64,000 bases of DNA from Pedobacter hiemivivus (lineage in GTDB: Bacteria > Bacteroidota > Bacteroidia > Sphingobacteriales > Sphingobacteriaceae): contig NZ_SJSM01000008.1 of NCBI RefSeq assembly GCF_004331685.1, positions 124,001 to 188,000 of the forward strand, read 5' to 3'. The position numbers and the translations under genes are program-made. Positions 9,901 to 21,315 of this stretch are shown here, one piece after another; position 1 is the first letter of the stretch, and every line of letters begins with the position of its first letter. The notes beneath the pieces were generated by a model, which was not told where the DNA came from, did no database searches, and saw only the letters and a program-made list of their open reading frames with translations.

Positions 9901-10396
9901 TGTTTGTGGTGCTTAATAGGCTATTCGTAAAGGACTTTTTTTTCCACAGTTTAAAGGCCTGTTGAGCTTCGTCTCTCATCATTTGTTGGATTGGGAGTTT
10001 GCGTTGGTCCATCGGTTTGTTCAATTCGTCATAAATAAATTTATCACTAAAGCCGATGTATTCAGCATCCTGTTTGGTGTTGGCATAATAAATAGTATCA
10101 ATTTTTGCCCAATAGACTGCGCTTAAACACATAGGACAGGGCTCGCAACTTGTGTAAATTACACAACCACTTAAATCAAACGTTTTTAACTTTTTACAGG
10201 CAATTCGTATTGCGGATACCTCCGCGTGGGCCGTTGGGTCGTTTGTTGAGGTTACTTTATTTGCACTTTTGGCGATCATTTTTCCGTCTTTCACTATTAC
10301 TGCACCAAAAGGTTCGCCCACATTATTCAGGACATTTTCTTCCGAAAGCTGTATGGCCATTTTCATGAATTTTTCGTGTTGGTTCATCTTTGTCAT
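9893..10396 (-). CDS. Nucleoside/guanine deaminase (cytidine deaminase fold)
   Basis: A zinc-dependent deaminase of about 167 residues. The zinc and catalytic motifs are HAEVSAIRIA (His ligand and proton-shuttle Glu) and SCEPCPMCLSA (two Cys ligands). The C-terminal segment YYANTKQDAEYIGFSDKF followed by LPIQQMM resembles Bacillus GuaD guanine deaminase more than the tRNA editing enzyme TadA. The ATG at 10396 is chosen because the longer ORF start at 10441 would place the first codons inside the terminator hairpin of the preceding gene; the ATG at 10387 is also possible. Guanine as substrate is inferred. Confidence 0.87.
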   Translation of the reverse strand: MTKMNQHEKFMKMAIQLSEENVLNNVGEPFGAVIVKDGKMIAKSANKVTSTNDPTAHAEVSAIRIACKKLKTFDLSGCVIYTSCEPCPMCLSAVYWAKIDTIYYANTKQDAEYIGFSDKFIYDELNKPMDQRKLPIQQMMRDEAQQAFKLWKKKSFTNSLLSTTNNE

Positions 10397-10410
10397 AATT
10401 AAAATATTGC

Positions 10411-10443
10411 ACAAAAAAAATGCCCCGATTGGTCGGGGCATTT
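10411..10443 (-). terminator. Intrinsic terminator after the OmpH-like gene
   Basis: The palindrome ATGCCCCGA/TCGGGGCAT with a four-base loop is followed, on the minus strand, by eight T. It lies about 20 bases beyond the stop of the OmpH-like gene and separates it from the deaminase/EcsC pair. Confidence 0.9.
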
Positions 10444-10462
10444 GAATGTCATTTATTAATGA

Positions 10463-11050
10463 TTATTTTTTGTAAGCATCATTTAAACCAACAATCACTT
10501 CGCTGGTTACATCTAAGCTTTCATCAGCAAATAAAATTGTACCGTTTCCTTTTGAGTAACCTAATACCATTTTATAACCTTTTTTCTTTGCGTATTCTTT
10601 TAAATAGTCAGCAACTTTATCGTATAATTTTTCGTTTTCAGCAGCTTGCTCATTTTGAATTGCAGCACCAGCGTTTTGACTGTATGCTTGTAATTCTTGT
10701 TGTTTACGAGCTAATCTTTCTTCTGTTGAAGCTCTTTGGTCAGCAGGTAGCGTGTTAGCTTGTTGTTGATACTGTGCAACTTCACGTTTAAATGCTTGCT
10801 CTTTTGAAGCAAGGTCAGTTTGTGCGGTTTTAGATTTTGCTTCTAATTTCTCTTTCAGATCTTTGAAATAATGATATTTTGTAAGTAGAGAATCAGAGTT
10901 TACGTAAACAATTTTCTCATTGTTTGAAACTGTGGTTGAATCAGATTTTTTAACCGTAGCGCCTTTATCATCTTTATTTTGGCATGATGCCATCACAGAA
11001 ACTAGTGCAACTGCAGTAGCAATACCGCTTAATTTTAATGTTGTCTTCAT
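10463..11050 (-). CDS. OmpH/Skp-family periplasmic chaperone-like lipoprotein
   Basis: This 195-residue protein has a lipoprotein signal peptide ending at VMASC (Cys near residue 23), then a long Lys/Glu/Gln-rich coiled coil (KEKLEAKSKTAQTDLASKEQ, EERLARKQQELQAYSQ) and the OmpH core VADYLKEYAKKKGYKMVLGY with FADESLDVTSEV. Skp/OmpH proteins hold unfolded outer-membrane proteins in the periplasm. The lipidation signal differs from soluble E. coli Skp but is frequent in Bacteroidetes members. It is a single-gene unit with its own terminator, divergent from gyrB. Confidence 0.9.
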   Translation of the reverse strand: MKTTLKLSGIATAVALVSVMASCQNKDDKGATVKKSDSTTVSNNEKIVYVNSDSLLTKYHYFKDLKEKLEAKSKTAQTDLASKEQAFKREVAQYQQQANTLPADQRASTEERLARKQQELQAYSQNAGAAIQNEQAAENEKLYDKVADYLKEYAKKKGYKMVLGYSKGNGTILFADESLDVTSEVIVGLNDAYKK

Positions 11051-11248
11051 TTATATTAATTGTTCTTTTTTGTCAAAAATTAGGTTTTTTACCTTGTTTT
11101 TTAAGCCTAATGAAGCGTAATTTAAGCTCGTTTGGTTTATTTTTTATGGGTAAATTTCAACAAATATAAAATTTCAAAATCAGTATCCTAAGGAAGTGTG
11201 TTTTTTAGAATGTTTTTAGGGCATTATTTGGTCAAATAGTTATCCACA

Positions 11249-11282
11249 TTTGCCTTAAATTGACCATAATTGGTTAAATTTG
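11249..11282 (+). promoter_or_regulatory. Candidate promoter of gyrB
   Basis: TTTG at 11249-11252 and TAAATTTG at 11275-11282 fit the Bacteroidetes -33 and -7 elements with a 22-base gap. Transcription would begin near 11289, giving a leader of about 18 bases before the ATG at 11307. Pattern match only. Confidence 0.4.
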
Positions 11283-11300
11283 AATCTTATTGTTTTATAA

Positions 11301-13265
<1,965 letters not shown>

Positions 13266-13285
13266 TATTAAAAATATATTATAGT

Positions 13286-13327
13286 AAAAAATGGGCTGGA
13301 TCATGAAAATGATTCAGCCCATTTTTA
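13286..13327. terminator. Bidirectional terminator between gyrB and the protease gene
   Basis: The stem AAAAATGGGCTG and its partner CAGCCCATTTTT, extended by GATC/GATT pairing, is flanked by A on the left and T on the right, so it can end transcripts from both converging genes. The last bases overlap the stop codon of the minus-strand protease gene. Confidence 0.85.
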
Positions 13328-13753
13328 TTCCTTATATAAGAACATTTTCATTTTCTTGTAGTTGATAATTGCATGGAATTTCAACAACAGATCGCCACCA
13401 ATAATGGCACTAATTGGTGGATGTCCCAATCCTTCATACGCCTGATTAACGGCTTCCAGATCAAGGGCAACAGTCTCATAATCTCTTAAAATCAAACTCC
13501 CTATCTTTAATTTAGGGATGCTTGCCTGTAAAGTGCTTGAAGTAGTGAAAAGTGTAGTCGCATGCGCTTCTTCGGTGTGTTCCAGTTCTTTAACATGCGT
13601 TTGAATAAACGTTTTATCAAACACAGATCTTGAAGCACCGGTATCCACAACAGCGAATAACTTTTGCCCAAAAACAACAATTTCCACCAAAAGGTGGAAA
13701 CCGTCGTCTTGTAAGTTTATTAAAGTTAGGGGAACAGCAATTGTTCTCATCAA
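13325..13753 (-). CDS. Retropepsin-like aspartic protease (clan AA)
   Basis: This 142-residue protein has one copy of the pepsin/retropepsin active-site motif in FAVVDTGASRSVFD, about residues 33-46, and a second hydrophobic glycine block SAIIGGDLLLKFHAIINY corresponding to the family's C-terminal ILG-type segment. A single-lobe protein of this size would be active as a dimer. There is no signal peptide, so it should be cytoplasmic. It lies one base after mdh on the same strand and is likely co-transcribed with it. Substrate unknown. Confidence 0.78.
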   Translation of the reverse strand: MMRTIAVPLTLINLQDDGFHLLVEIVVFGQKLFAVVDTGASRSVFDKTFIQTHVKELEHTEEAHATTLFTTSSTLQASIPKLKIGSLILRDYETVALDLEAVNQAYEGLGHPPISAIIGGDLLLKFHAIINYKKMKMFLYKE

Positions 13754-13754
13754 A

Positions 13755-14693
13755 TTAAACCAGTTTCATATCAGTTAACACTGCGTTCATGCTGCGCACT
13801 GCATCAGCGCTTTTAGCAAAGGCAGCTTGCTCTTCATCAGTCAGTTTAAAATCAAGGATTTTCTCAACCCCGTTTTTGCCAATGATGACAGGAACAACTA
13901 ATGAAATATCTTTTTGACCATATTCGCCATCCAGGTAAACACCTGAAGAGATTAATTTTTTCTCATCGCGTACAATACTTTCAACCATGGCAGCGGTTCC
14001 AGCTCCAGGAGCATACCAGGCAGATGTACCAATTAGTCCGGTTAATGTAGCACCACCTACCATTGTTGCTTTTACAACTTTATCCTGTTGTTCTTTACTC
14101 AATAATTGAGTAACTGGGATACTGTTCCAGGTTGCATGATTAATCAATGGAATCATAGTTGTATCACCGTGACCGCCAATAACTACGGCATTCAAATCAG
14201 CAGGAGAACAGCCCAATTCCAGACTTAAGTAATATTTAAACCTCGACGAATCCAATGCACCACCCATACCAAGAATACGGTTTTTAGGTAGTCCAGAAGT
14301 TTTTAAGGTAAGGTAGTTCATGGTATCCATTGGGTTTGATACCACAATGATGATGGTGTTCGGTGAGTATTTTAAAATATTCTCAGTAACTCCTTTTACG
14401 ATATTAGCATTAGTTCCGATCAGCTCTTCACGAGTCATTCCCGGTTTACGAGGTAGTCCCGAAGTAATCACTACAACTTCAGAATCCGCAGTACTTGCAT
14501 AATCGTTGGTAACACCTTTAATTTTAGTGTCAAAGCCGAGTAAAGCGGCAGTTTGCATCATGTCAATCGATTTTCCTTCAGCAAAACCTTCCTTGATGTC
14601 TAATAAAATAAGTTCTTCAGCTAATTCTTTTCTGGCAATGTTATCTGCACAGGTGGCACCTACAGCGCCGGCACCTACAACTGTTATCTTCAT
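13755..14693 (-). CDS. mdh: Malate dehydrogenase (NAD-dependent, LDH-like type)
   Basis: The enzyme interconverts malate and oxaloacetate in the citric acid cycle. At 312 residues it belongs to the LDH-like malate dehydrogenase group. Visible features are the NAD-binding GAGAVGATCADNIA at the N-terminus, SGLPRKPGMTREEL with substrate Arg residues, VVSNPMDTMNY, and the catalytic His in VVIGGHGDTTMIPL. MDH rather than lactate dehydrogenase is indicated by the Arg residues in the mobile loop. The following protease gene is separated by only one base. Confidence 0.95.
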   Translation of the reverse strand: MKITVVGAGAVGATCADNIARKELAEELILLDIKEGFAEGKSIDMMQTAALLGFDTKIKGVTNDYASTADSEVVVITSGLPRKPGMTREELIGTNANIVKGVTENILKYSPNTIIIVVSNPMDTMNYLTLKTSGLPKNRILGMGGALDSSRFKYYLSLELGCSPADLNAVVIGGHGDTTMIPLINHATWNSIPVTQLLSKEQQDKVVKATMVGGATLTGLIGTSAWYAPGAGTAAMVESIVRDEKKLISSGVYLDGEYGQKDISLVVPVIIGKNGVEKILDFKLTDEEQAAFAKSADAVRSMNAVLTDMKLV

Positions 14694-14836
14694 AATATTT
14701 GTTTTATGTATGTTACCTTCTGTCGAAGTTATAAAATTACATGAGTTTAAAAAATGCTTTTGAAAACTTTCTTCTTCGTTAGGGGTTTTATGAGAAAGAA
14801 TTTACATTTGCCTAATACTAAACGACCGGAGAACTT

Positions 14837-15322
14837 ATGGATAACCAACCAGTAAAACGAGTAGATATTATGGCTTATGCAGGGAAGTGGTATTCGCTGT
14901 ACTCCATTCCTACTTTTATGGATAAACACTGGCGCAGAAAGGTGGAGACTTATGTGATTCACCCAGATGGTTATTACGCCGTATTTACAACCTATAATGT
15001 TGTGGCTGAACAAAAACGAAAATACATCCGGTCTAAATTGTTTGTAGTGCGTGGCACGGGGAATGCTGTTTTCAAAGCACAATTGGTTTGGCCATTTAAG
15101 AATGATTATTGGGTGATTGAGCTCGCTGAGGATTATTCTTACGTAGTAGTTGGACATCCTAAACACAAAACCCTCGCTATTCTTTCTCGTAAACCAGAAT
15201 TGCCAAAAGACTTGTTAAAAGAGATTGTAGACCGTTGCCGCCAAAAAGGATATGACACCTCAAAACTTGTATTTCAGGAACATAAGGCTGTACATCCGGA
15301 GCCTGAAAAGGAACATGCTTAA
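14837..15322 (+). CDS. Lipocalin family protein (Blc-like)
   Basis: This 161-residue protein carries the lipocalin GxW signature in YAGKWYSLYSIPTFMD, a basic beta-barrel body (KRKYIRSKLFVV, FKAQLVWPFKNDYWVIEL) and the Blc-type segment DYSYVVVGHPKHKTLAILSRKP. Bacterial Blc proteins bind lipids at the outer membrane, but here no signal peptide or lipobox is visible, so the product may be cytoplasmic. A purine-rich GGAGA is seven bases before the ATG and a TACATTTG (14803-14810) could serve as the -7 promoter element. It is divergent from mdh and upstream of dnaE. Confidence 0.88.
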   Translation: MDNQPVKRVDIMAYAGKWYSLYSIPTFMDKHWRRKVETYVIHPDGYYAVFTTYNVVAEQKRKYIRSKLFVVRGTGNAVFKAQLVWPFKNDYWVIELAEDYSYVVVGHPKHKTLAILSRKPELPKDLLKEIVDRCRQKGYDTSKLVFQEHKAVHPEPEKEHA

Positions 15323-15410
15323 AATTACAATTGCTTTAATCAAGGGCAGCTAAAATTCCGTATTTTTGTCCCTTCATTTTGATTTCAGGAAACGAGAATA
15401 ATTACCAGCT

Positions 15411-18400
15411 ATGTATTTAATATTTGATACCGAAACCACCGGTTTACCACGCAATTGGAATGCTCCAATTACTGACACTGACAATTGGCCCAGGTGTATT
15501 CAGATTGCATGGCAACTACATGATGAATTAGGTAACCTGATAGAAAATCAGGATTATCTGGTAAGGCCTGATGGATTTAATATTCCGTATGATGCCGAGC
15601 GTATACATGGTATCTCAACTGAGCTAGCTGCCGAACAAGGTATTGGGCTAGACGAAGTATTAGAGAAATTTAATGTAGCCTTATCTAAAGCTAAATTTGT
15701 TGTAGGGCAGAACGTAGGCTTTGATGTGAACATCATGGGTTGTGAGTTTCACCGATTGGGTGTAGACAGTCCTATGGCCCAAATGCCGGTGTTAGATACC
15801 TGTACTGAAACCACTGCCGAGTTGTTAAAACTTCCGGGCGGACGTGGAGGTAAATTCAAACTACCTACACTAACAGAACTTCACCAGTATCTTTTTGGCG
15901 AACCATTTTCTGAAGCGCACAATGCGACTGCCGATGTTGAGGCTACTACCCGTTGTTTTTTACAACTAATCAAGTTAGAGGTTTTCAGACTCGACCAGTT
16001 ACAGGCTGATCAGGCTTACATAAACCGATTTAAACAAAGTACACCACAAGTATTTGAACGCGTTGGTTTAAATCATATTAACCTTAAGTCTGCTTCTGAG
16101 GAAATCAGAAAGCGGCTACAACAGGCCGAAGGTCCTAAGGTTTCTAAAACTGAACTTGCAGAGAATAAAAAGGAGCTGGAAGCAGCAACTTATGTTCATT
16201 TGCACAACCATACACAGTTCTCCGTTCTGCAATCTACCATCAATATCCCTTCACTGATAAAAGCGGCCGCAGGTTATAAAATGCCCGCAGTGGCGATGAC
16301 CGATCATGCAAACATGATGGGGGCTTTTCACTTTGTGGCTCAGGTACTGAACCATAACAAAGGTGTTGAGGCCAGAAATGAAGCTGCTGTAGCAGAAGGA
16401 AAAACGCCTGAAGAACAAATTATCAAGCCAATTATTGGTTGCGAATTCTTTGTGTGCGATAACCACCTGGACAAATCCAGAAAAGACAATGGTTATCAGG
16501 TAGTTTTATTGGCAAAGAATAAGACGGGCTACCATAACCTGGCTAAAATGTCGTCCATTGCCTATACCAAAGGTTTTTATTACATCCCAAGGATTGATAA
16601 GGCCGTTATAGAGCAATATAAGGAGGATATCCTGGTGCTCTCGGGTAACTTGTATGGAGAGATTTCAAGTAAGTTATTGAACCTTGGCGAAAAACAAGCC
16701 GAAGAAGCATTGCTGTGGTGGAAAGAACAGTTTGGCGACGATTTCTATATCGAACTGATGCGCCATAGTCAGGAAGACGAAGATATTGTTAATGGTATGC
16801 TAGTAGGACTGGCAAAGAAACATGAGGTAAAACTGATCGCCACCAATAACACCTATTACATCAATAAAAAAGATGCCAATGCCCACGATATTTTATTGTG
16901 TGTAAAGGACGGTGAAAAACAAGCAACACCAATTGGCCGTGGTCGTGGATTTAGGTTTGGTTTGCCCAATCAGGAATACTATTTCAAATCACCTGATGAA
17001 ATGAAAAAGCTGTTCACAGATTTGCCAGAGGCAATTGTGAACATTCAGGAGATTGTAGATAAGATCGAGATTTATAAACTGGCACGTGAGGTGCTTTTAC
17101 CTAAATTCGACATCTCTGACGAATTCTTGGTGAAAGAAGATGAAACCGATGGAGGTAAAAGGGGGGAGAATAAATATCTCCGCCATTTGACTTACGTAGG
17201 TGCTAAAAAACGATACGGCGAAATTACCCCTGAAATAGAGGAGCGACTAGATTTTGAGCTGCAAACCATTGAGAAAACCGGATACCCGGGATATTTCTTG
17301 ATTGTACAGGATTTTATTGCTGAGGCTAGAAATCTGGATGTTTCGGTTGGACCGGGCCGGGGATCTGCTGCAGGATCTGCTGTAGCTTACTGTTTGGGGA
17401 TTACCAATATTGACCCGATCAAGTATGATCTCCTTTTTGAGCGTTTCTTGAACCCGGATCGTGTATCCATGCCCGATATCGATATCGATTTTGATGACGA
17501 GGGTCGTGGTAGGGTTATGGACTACGTAATCAAAAAGTATGGTGCTAATCAGGTAGCTCAGATCATCACCTACGGTACGATGGCTGCCAAATCTTCCATA
17601 AAGGATACGGCGCGGGTATTGGATCTACCTCTGTTTGAGGCAGAGAAAATTGCTAAGCTGATTCCTAACATGAAGTTGGCCAAGATTTTCACCCTCGATG
17701 AAAAAAGCTTAAAAGAGGCACTTCGCCCAGATGAGTACGAGAAGGTGCTGGAGCTTAAAAATCTTGCTGAGGCTAAAGATTTAGGTGCTAAAACATTAGA
17801 GCAGGCTCAGATTTTAGAGGGCTCTTTAAGAAACACAGGTATTCACGCTTGTGGGGTAATTATTACGCCAAGCGACATTACCAACTTCGTTCCGGTAGCT
17901 ACAGCAAAAGATTCGGACCTGTATGTTACGCAGTTCGATAACTCGGTGGTAGAGAGTGCCGGTTTGTTGAAAATGGACTTTTTGGGGTTAAAAACATTAA
18001 CCCTGATCAAGGATACCGTTAAGCTGGTTAAGTTTAGGCACGATATAGATCTTGATCCTGATAGCTTCCCAATTGACGATGTCAAAACATACGAGCTTTT
18101 CCAAAGAGGTGAAACCATCGGCATTTTCCAGTATGAGAGTACCGGGATGCAGAAGTACATGAAGGAGTTAAAGCCTACCGTATTTGGTGACTTGATTGCC
18201 ATGAACGCTTTGTATCGTCCTGGGCCCTTGGAGTATATTCCAAGTTTCGTACGTAGAAAGAACGGTGAGGAAGAGATTAAGTACGATTTGGATGCCTGTG
18301 AGGAGTATTTGAAAGAAACTTACGGGATTACAGTATACCAGGAGCAGGTGATGCTTTTATCGCAAAAGCTTGCCGGATTTACCAAAGGTGAGGCCGACGT

Positions 18401-19841
18401 TTTGCGTAAGGCGATGGGTAAAAAGCAAAAAGAGGTATTGGATAAGATGAAGCCTAAGTTTGTGAAACAGGCGGCAGAGAAAGGCCATGACCCAGCAACA
18501 CTAGAGAAGATCTGGAAAGATTGGGAAGCCTTTGCATCTTATGCCTTCAACAAATCACACTCTACCTGTTATGCTTGGATTGCTTACCAGACCGCTTATT
18601 TAAAAGCACACTTCCCTGCAGAATATATGGCTGCAGTACTGTCCAACAACATGAGTGACATTAAGCAAGTTGCCTTCTTTATGGAAGAGTGCAAGCAAAT
18701 GGGTGTTCGCGTATTGGGCCCAGATGTAAATGAATCTGGTACTAAATTCTCTGTAAATATAGCAGGAGAAGTCCGCTTCGGATTATCTGGTATTAAAGGA
18801 GTAGGAGATAAGGCGGTAGAGAGCATTATCGAAGACCGCAAAGAAAACGGAATGTATAAGGATTTGTACGATTTTGCCAGAAGATCAAATACGCGTACCG
18901 TAAATAAAAAGGCTTACGAGAGTTTTGTTTACAGTGGAGCTTTTGATGGTTTTGGGAATCATCGTGCGCAGTATTTTTTTGTAGGGATCAACGACAAGCT
19001 GAATGGTATTGAAAAGGTGATTAAATATGCCAATGATTTCCAGAACAATGAATCATCTTCACAATCCTCTTTATTTGGGGGCTCTATTGCCGATCTGATT
19101 CTGGAGCCTTCTTTACCAGTTGCACCTGAATGGAGCTTGATAGACCGACTTAAATTTGAAAAGGATGCGATTGGTATCTTTTTATCTGGTCACCCCTTAG
19201 ATAACTATAAGTTAGAGCTAAAGGAGTTTTGCCAACATAAGGTAAGACACTTGGCTTTGGTAAATAAAATAAGAACTGGTGATACCAACGAAGAGGTGCT
19301 TGCTGAGTTTGAAACGATAAAGAATAGAGAGCTTGTAGTAGGAGGCTTGGTTGTTTTGTCAGCACAACGTATGACAAAAACCGGAAAACCTTTTGGTACC
19401 ATGGTTTTTGAAGATTATGATGACACCAGCGAAATGGCTTTATTTGGTGATGATTTTATCAAATTTAAACAGTTTTTAACTGATGGATATTTTCTTCAGA
19501 TTCGCGGAAGAGTTGGTGAGCGATTTAGAAAGGAAGGGGATTGGGAGTTTAAAATCACCTCTATCAATCTGTTATCTGAATTAAGAGACAAGCTGGCCAA
19601 GAGTGTAACTATCCAGGTACCCATAGAACGTGTGAATGATGATTTTATGAGTCAGATACTGGCTGTTCTGGAAAACAATAAGGCGAGTACTGACCAGCAA
19701 AACTGTCAATTGCTGTTTGATATATACGACAGGGAGCAAAATGTAGTGGTAAAAATGCCATCAAAATCATTTAAAATTAACCCTACAAACGATTTTCTTG
19801 ACCAATTGGAGGCTTTAAACGTGGGGTCAAAGTTGAACTAA
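15411..19841 (+). CDS. dnaE: DNA polymerase III alpha subunit with fused N-terminal proofreading exonuclease
   Basis: This is the replicative DNA polymerase, 1476 residues, about 300 longer than E. coli DnaE. The first 190 residues form a DnaQ-like DEDDh exonuclease: DTETTGL (Asp6, Glu8), VGQNVGFD (Asp105) and HNATAD (His170, Asp175). A PHP domain starts at about 261 (VHLHNHTQFS, AMTDHANM). The polymerase catalytic aspartates lie in PDIDIDFDD (Asp689 and Asp691). QSSLF at 1218-1222 matches a beta-clamp binding motif, and an OB fold follows (VVGGLVVLSAQRM, 1300s). All three exonuclease motifs are intact, so proofreading in cis is likely. It is flanked by the lipocalin and trxA genes, with TATTTTTG at 15361-15368 as a possible -7 element. 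Confidence 0.95.
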   Translation: MYLIFDTETTGLPRNWNAPITDTDNWPRCIQIAWQLHDELGNLIENQDYLVRPDGFNIPYDAERIHGISTELAAEQGIGLDEVLEKFNVALSKAKFVVGQNVGFDVNIMGCEFHRLGVDSPMAQMPVLDTCTETTAELLKLPGGRGGKFKLPTLTELHQYLFGEPFSEAHNATADVEATTRCFLQLIKLEVFRLDQLQADQAYINRFKQSTPQVFERVGLNHINLKSASEEIRKRLQQAEGPKVSKTELAENKKELEAATYVHLHNHTQFSVLQSTINIPSLIKAAAGYKMPAVAMTDHANMMGAFHFVAQVLNHNKGVEARNEAAVAEGKTPEEQIIKPIIGCEFFVCDNHLDKSRKDNGYQVVLLAKNKTGYHNLAKMSSIAYTKGFYYIPRIDKAVIEQYKEDILVLSGNLYGEISSKLLNLGEKQAEEALLWWKEQFGDDFYIELMRHSQEDEDIVNGMLVGLAKKHEVKLIATNNTYYINKKDANAHDILLCVKDGEKQATPIGRGRGFRFGLPNQEYYFKSPDEMKKLFTDLPEAIVNIQEIVDKIEIYKLAREVLLPKFDISDEFLVKEDETDGGKRGENKYLRHLTYVGAKKRYGEITPEIEERLDFELQTIEKTGYPGYFLIVQDFIAEARNLDVSVGPGRGSAAGSAVAYCLGITNIDPIKYDLLFERFLNPDRVSMPDIDIDFDDEGRGRVMDYVIKKYGANQVAQIITYGTMAAKSSIKDTARVLDLPLFEAEKIAKLIPNMKLAKIFTLDEKSLKEALRPDEYEKVLELKNLAEAKDLGAKTLEQAQILEGSLRNTGIHACGVIITPSDITNFVPVATAKDSDLYVTQFDNSVVESAGLLKMDFLGLKTLTLIKDTVKLVKFRHDIDLDPDSFPIDDVKTYELFQRGETIGIFQYESTGMQKYMKELKPTVFGDLIAMNALYRPGPLEYIPSFVRRKNGEEEIKYDLDACEEYLKETYGITVYQEQVMLLSQKLAGFTKGEADVLRKAMGKKQKEVLDKMKPKFVKQAAEKGHDPATLEKIWKDWEAFASYAFNKSHSTCYAWIAYQTAYLKAHFPAEYMAAVLSNNMSDIKQVAFFMEECKQMGVRVLGPDVNESGTKFSVNIAGEVRFGLSGIKGVGDKAVESIIEDRKENGMYKDLYDFARRSNTRTVNKKAYESFVYSGAFDGFGNHRAQYFFVGINDKLNGIEKVIKYANDFQNNESSSQSSLFGGSIADLILEPSLPVAPEWSLIDRLKFEKDAIGIFLSGHPLDNYKLELKEFCQHKVRHLALVNKIRTGDTNEEVLAEFETIKNRELVVGGLVVLSAQRMTKTGKPFGTMVFEDYDDTSEMALFGDDFIKFKQFLTDGYFLQIRGRVGERFRKEGDWEFKITSINLLSELRDKLAKSVTIQVPIERVNDDFMSQILAVLENNKASTDQQNCQLLFDIYDREQNVVVKMPSKSFKINPTNDFLDQLEALNVGSKLN

Positions 19842-19862
19842 TGTCATAATGGCATTAGCTGG

Positions 19863-19893
19863 CTTGATGGCATTACAATTGATTATATATTTG
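19863..19893 (+). promoter_or_regulatory. Promoter of trxA
   Basis: CTTG at 19863-19866 and TATATTTG at 19886-19893 are spaced by 19 bases, a good match to the Bacteroidetes TTTG/TAnnTTTG promoter. The start site would be near 19900, giving a leader of about 75 bases. Confidence 0.55.
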
Positions 19894-19973
19894 TAGTCTG
19901 CAAGCGGTATACATTAAGGAAGTAGAGAACGCTCAGGCAAAAACTAAGATAACTAATATAAAAAAATAGAATT

Positions 19974-20291
19974 ATGGCTTTAGAAATCACAGATGCTAAC
20001 TTCGAAGAATTAGTGTTAAAATCAGATAAACCCGTTTTAGTTGACTTTTGGGCGGAATGGTGTGGTCCATGTCGCATGGTAGGTCCTGTAGTAGATGAAA
20101 TCTCAAAAGAATACGAAGGAAAAGCGATTGTAGGAAAGGTTAATGTTGATAACAATCCTCAAATCTCTACTCAGTTTGGTATCCGTAACATCCCTGCTTT
20201 ATTGTTCTTCAAAAATGGTGAAGTAGTAGATAAACAAGTAGGTGCCGTGCCTAAATCAGTACTTGCACAGAAATTAGATAAACAGTTGTAA
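19974..20291 (+). CDS. trxA: Thioredoxin
   Basis: A 105-residue cytoplasmic dithiol-disulfide oxidoreductase. It has the full thioredoxin fold with the active site [13 protein letters not shown] near residues 26-38 and the cis-proline segment [13 protein letters not shown]. No signal peptide is present. It has its own promoter and terminator and so is probably monocistronic. The reductase partner is not in the window. Confidence 0.96.
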   Translation: MALEITDANFEELVLKSDKPVLVDFWAEWCGPCRMVGPVVDEISKEYEGKAIVGKVNVDNNPQISTQFGIRNIPALLFFKNGEVVDKQVGAVPKSVLAQKLDKQL

Positions 20292-20311
20292 TAAACTTAA
20301 TATCATACAAT

Positions 20312-20347
20312 AAAAAAGCGTTCATAACATTAATGAACGCTTTTTTT
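20312..20347 (+). terminator. Intrinsic terminator after trxA
   Basis: The stem AAAAAAGCGTTCAT pairs with ATGAACGCTTTTTT around a short AT-rich loop and ends in a T tract. It separates trxA from the DUF58 gene, whose ATG is 11 bases later, so the DUF58 promoter must lie within or beside this hairpin. Confidence 0.9.
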
Positions 20348-20358
20348 ATATTTACACT

Positions 20359-21279
20359 ATGCAGTCGCCAATTGATGAACAAAGTCTACATTTTAATGCC
20401 AATCTCGAATTGCTTGCCCGGCAAGTAGTCGAAGGTTTTATTACAGGTCTGCATAAAAGCCCTTTTCATGGTTTCTCTGTCGAGTTTGCCGAACACAGAA
20501 TTTATAATGTTGGGGATAACGTTAAAAATATAGATTGGAAACTATATGCGCGTACCGACAAGCTGTTTAGCAAGCGTTACGAAGAAGAAACAAATCTGCG
20601 CTGCCAATTTATCATTGATGTTTCCTCATCGATGTATTTTCCGCTTAAAGAGTATAATAAACTCAATTTTTCAGTACAATCTGTCGCAGCACTGATTTAT
20701 CTGCTAAAAAGGCAGCGTGACGCATTTGGATTGAGCTTGTTTACTGACCATCTGGTTTTAAATACACCTGCAAAGTCTACCACAACGCATCAGAAGTTTT
20801 TGTTGGCCAAGTTGGAAGAGGTGCTGAAAACAGATCAAATGAACATTAAAACTGATCTTGAACAAGCATTACACCAGATCGCAGAATTGATTCATAAACG
20901 CTCTTTGGTTGTTGTTTTTAGTGATATGCTAAATACGGTACACGATGAGCATCAAATTGAGGGCTTGTTTGCTGCGCTGCAGCACCTAAAGTTTAACAAG
21001 CATGAAGTGATTATTTTTAACGTAACCGATAAGGCTAAAGAAGTAGATTTTAAGTTTGAAAACCGTCCTTATGAGTTTTTAGATATGGAGACAGGCGCTG
21101 TATTGAAAACACACACTTCAAAAGTTAAGGATGCTTATCTTTCCCGAATGCAGGAATATCGGCAGGCTATCCAATTAAAATGTACACAGTACAAAATAGA
21201 TATGATAGACGCCGACATTGCACAGGGCTTTCATCCTATACTACAGGCTTACCTGATTAAAAGACAAAAAATGAGTTAA
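20359..21279 (+). CDS. DUF58 domain protein with VWA-like fold
   Basis: This 306-residue protein has the DUF58 core GDNVKNIDWKLYARTDKLF and an adjacent von Willebrand A-like half with a MIDAS-type DVSSSMYF (about residues 90-97) and VVVFSDML. Members are usually encoded beside a MoxR AAA+ ATPase and Bat aerotolerance genes; neither is present here. No membrane segment is seen. The family is clear; its function is unproved, with a chaperone or metal-assisted adhesion role with MoxR proposed for relatives. Confidence 0.88.
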   Translation: MQSPIDEQSLHFNANLELLARQVVEGFITGLHKSPFHGFSVEFAEHRIYNVGDNVKNIDWKLYARTDKLFSKRYEEETNLRCQFIIDVSSSMYFPLKEYNKLNFSVQSVAALIYLLKRQRDAFGLSLFTDHLVLNTPAKSTTTHQKFLLAKLEEVLKTDQMNIKTDLEQALHQIAELIHKRSLVVVFSDMLNTVHDEHQIEGLFAALQHLKFNKHEVIIFNVTDKAKEVDFKFENRPYEFLDMETGAVLKTHTSKVKDAYLSRMQEYRQAIQLKCTQYKIDMIDADIAQGFHPILQAYLIKRQKMS

Positions 21280-21315
21280 ATAACTCGTTATTCGGTCTTC
21301 ATCCGCGCAAATACG

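Noticed and set aside
10397-10441. Longer start of the deaminase
   Set aside because: It overlaps the terminator hairpin of the OmpH-like gene; the family start fits the ATG at 10396.
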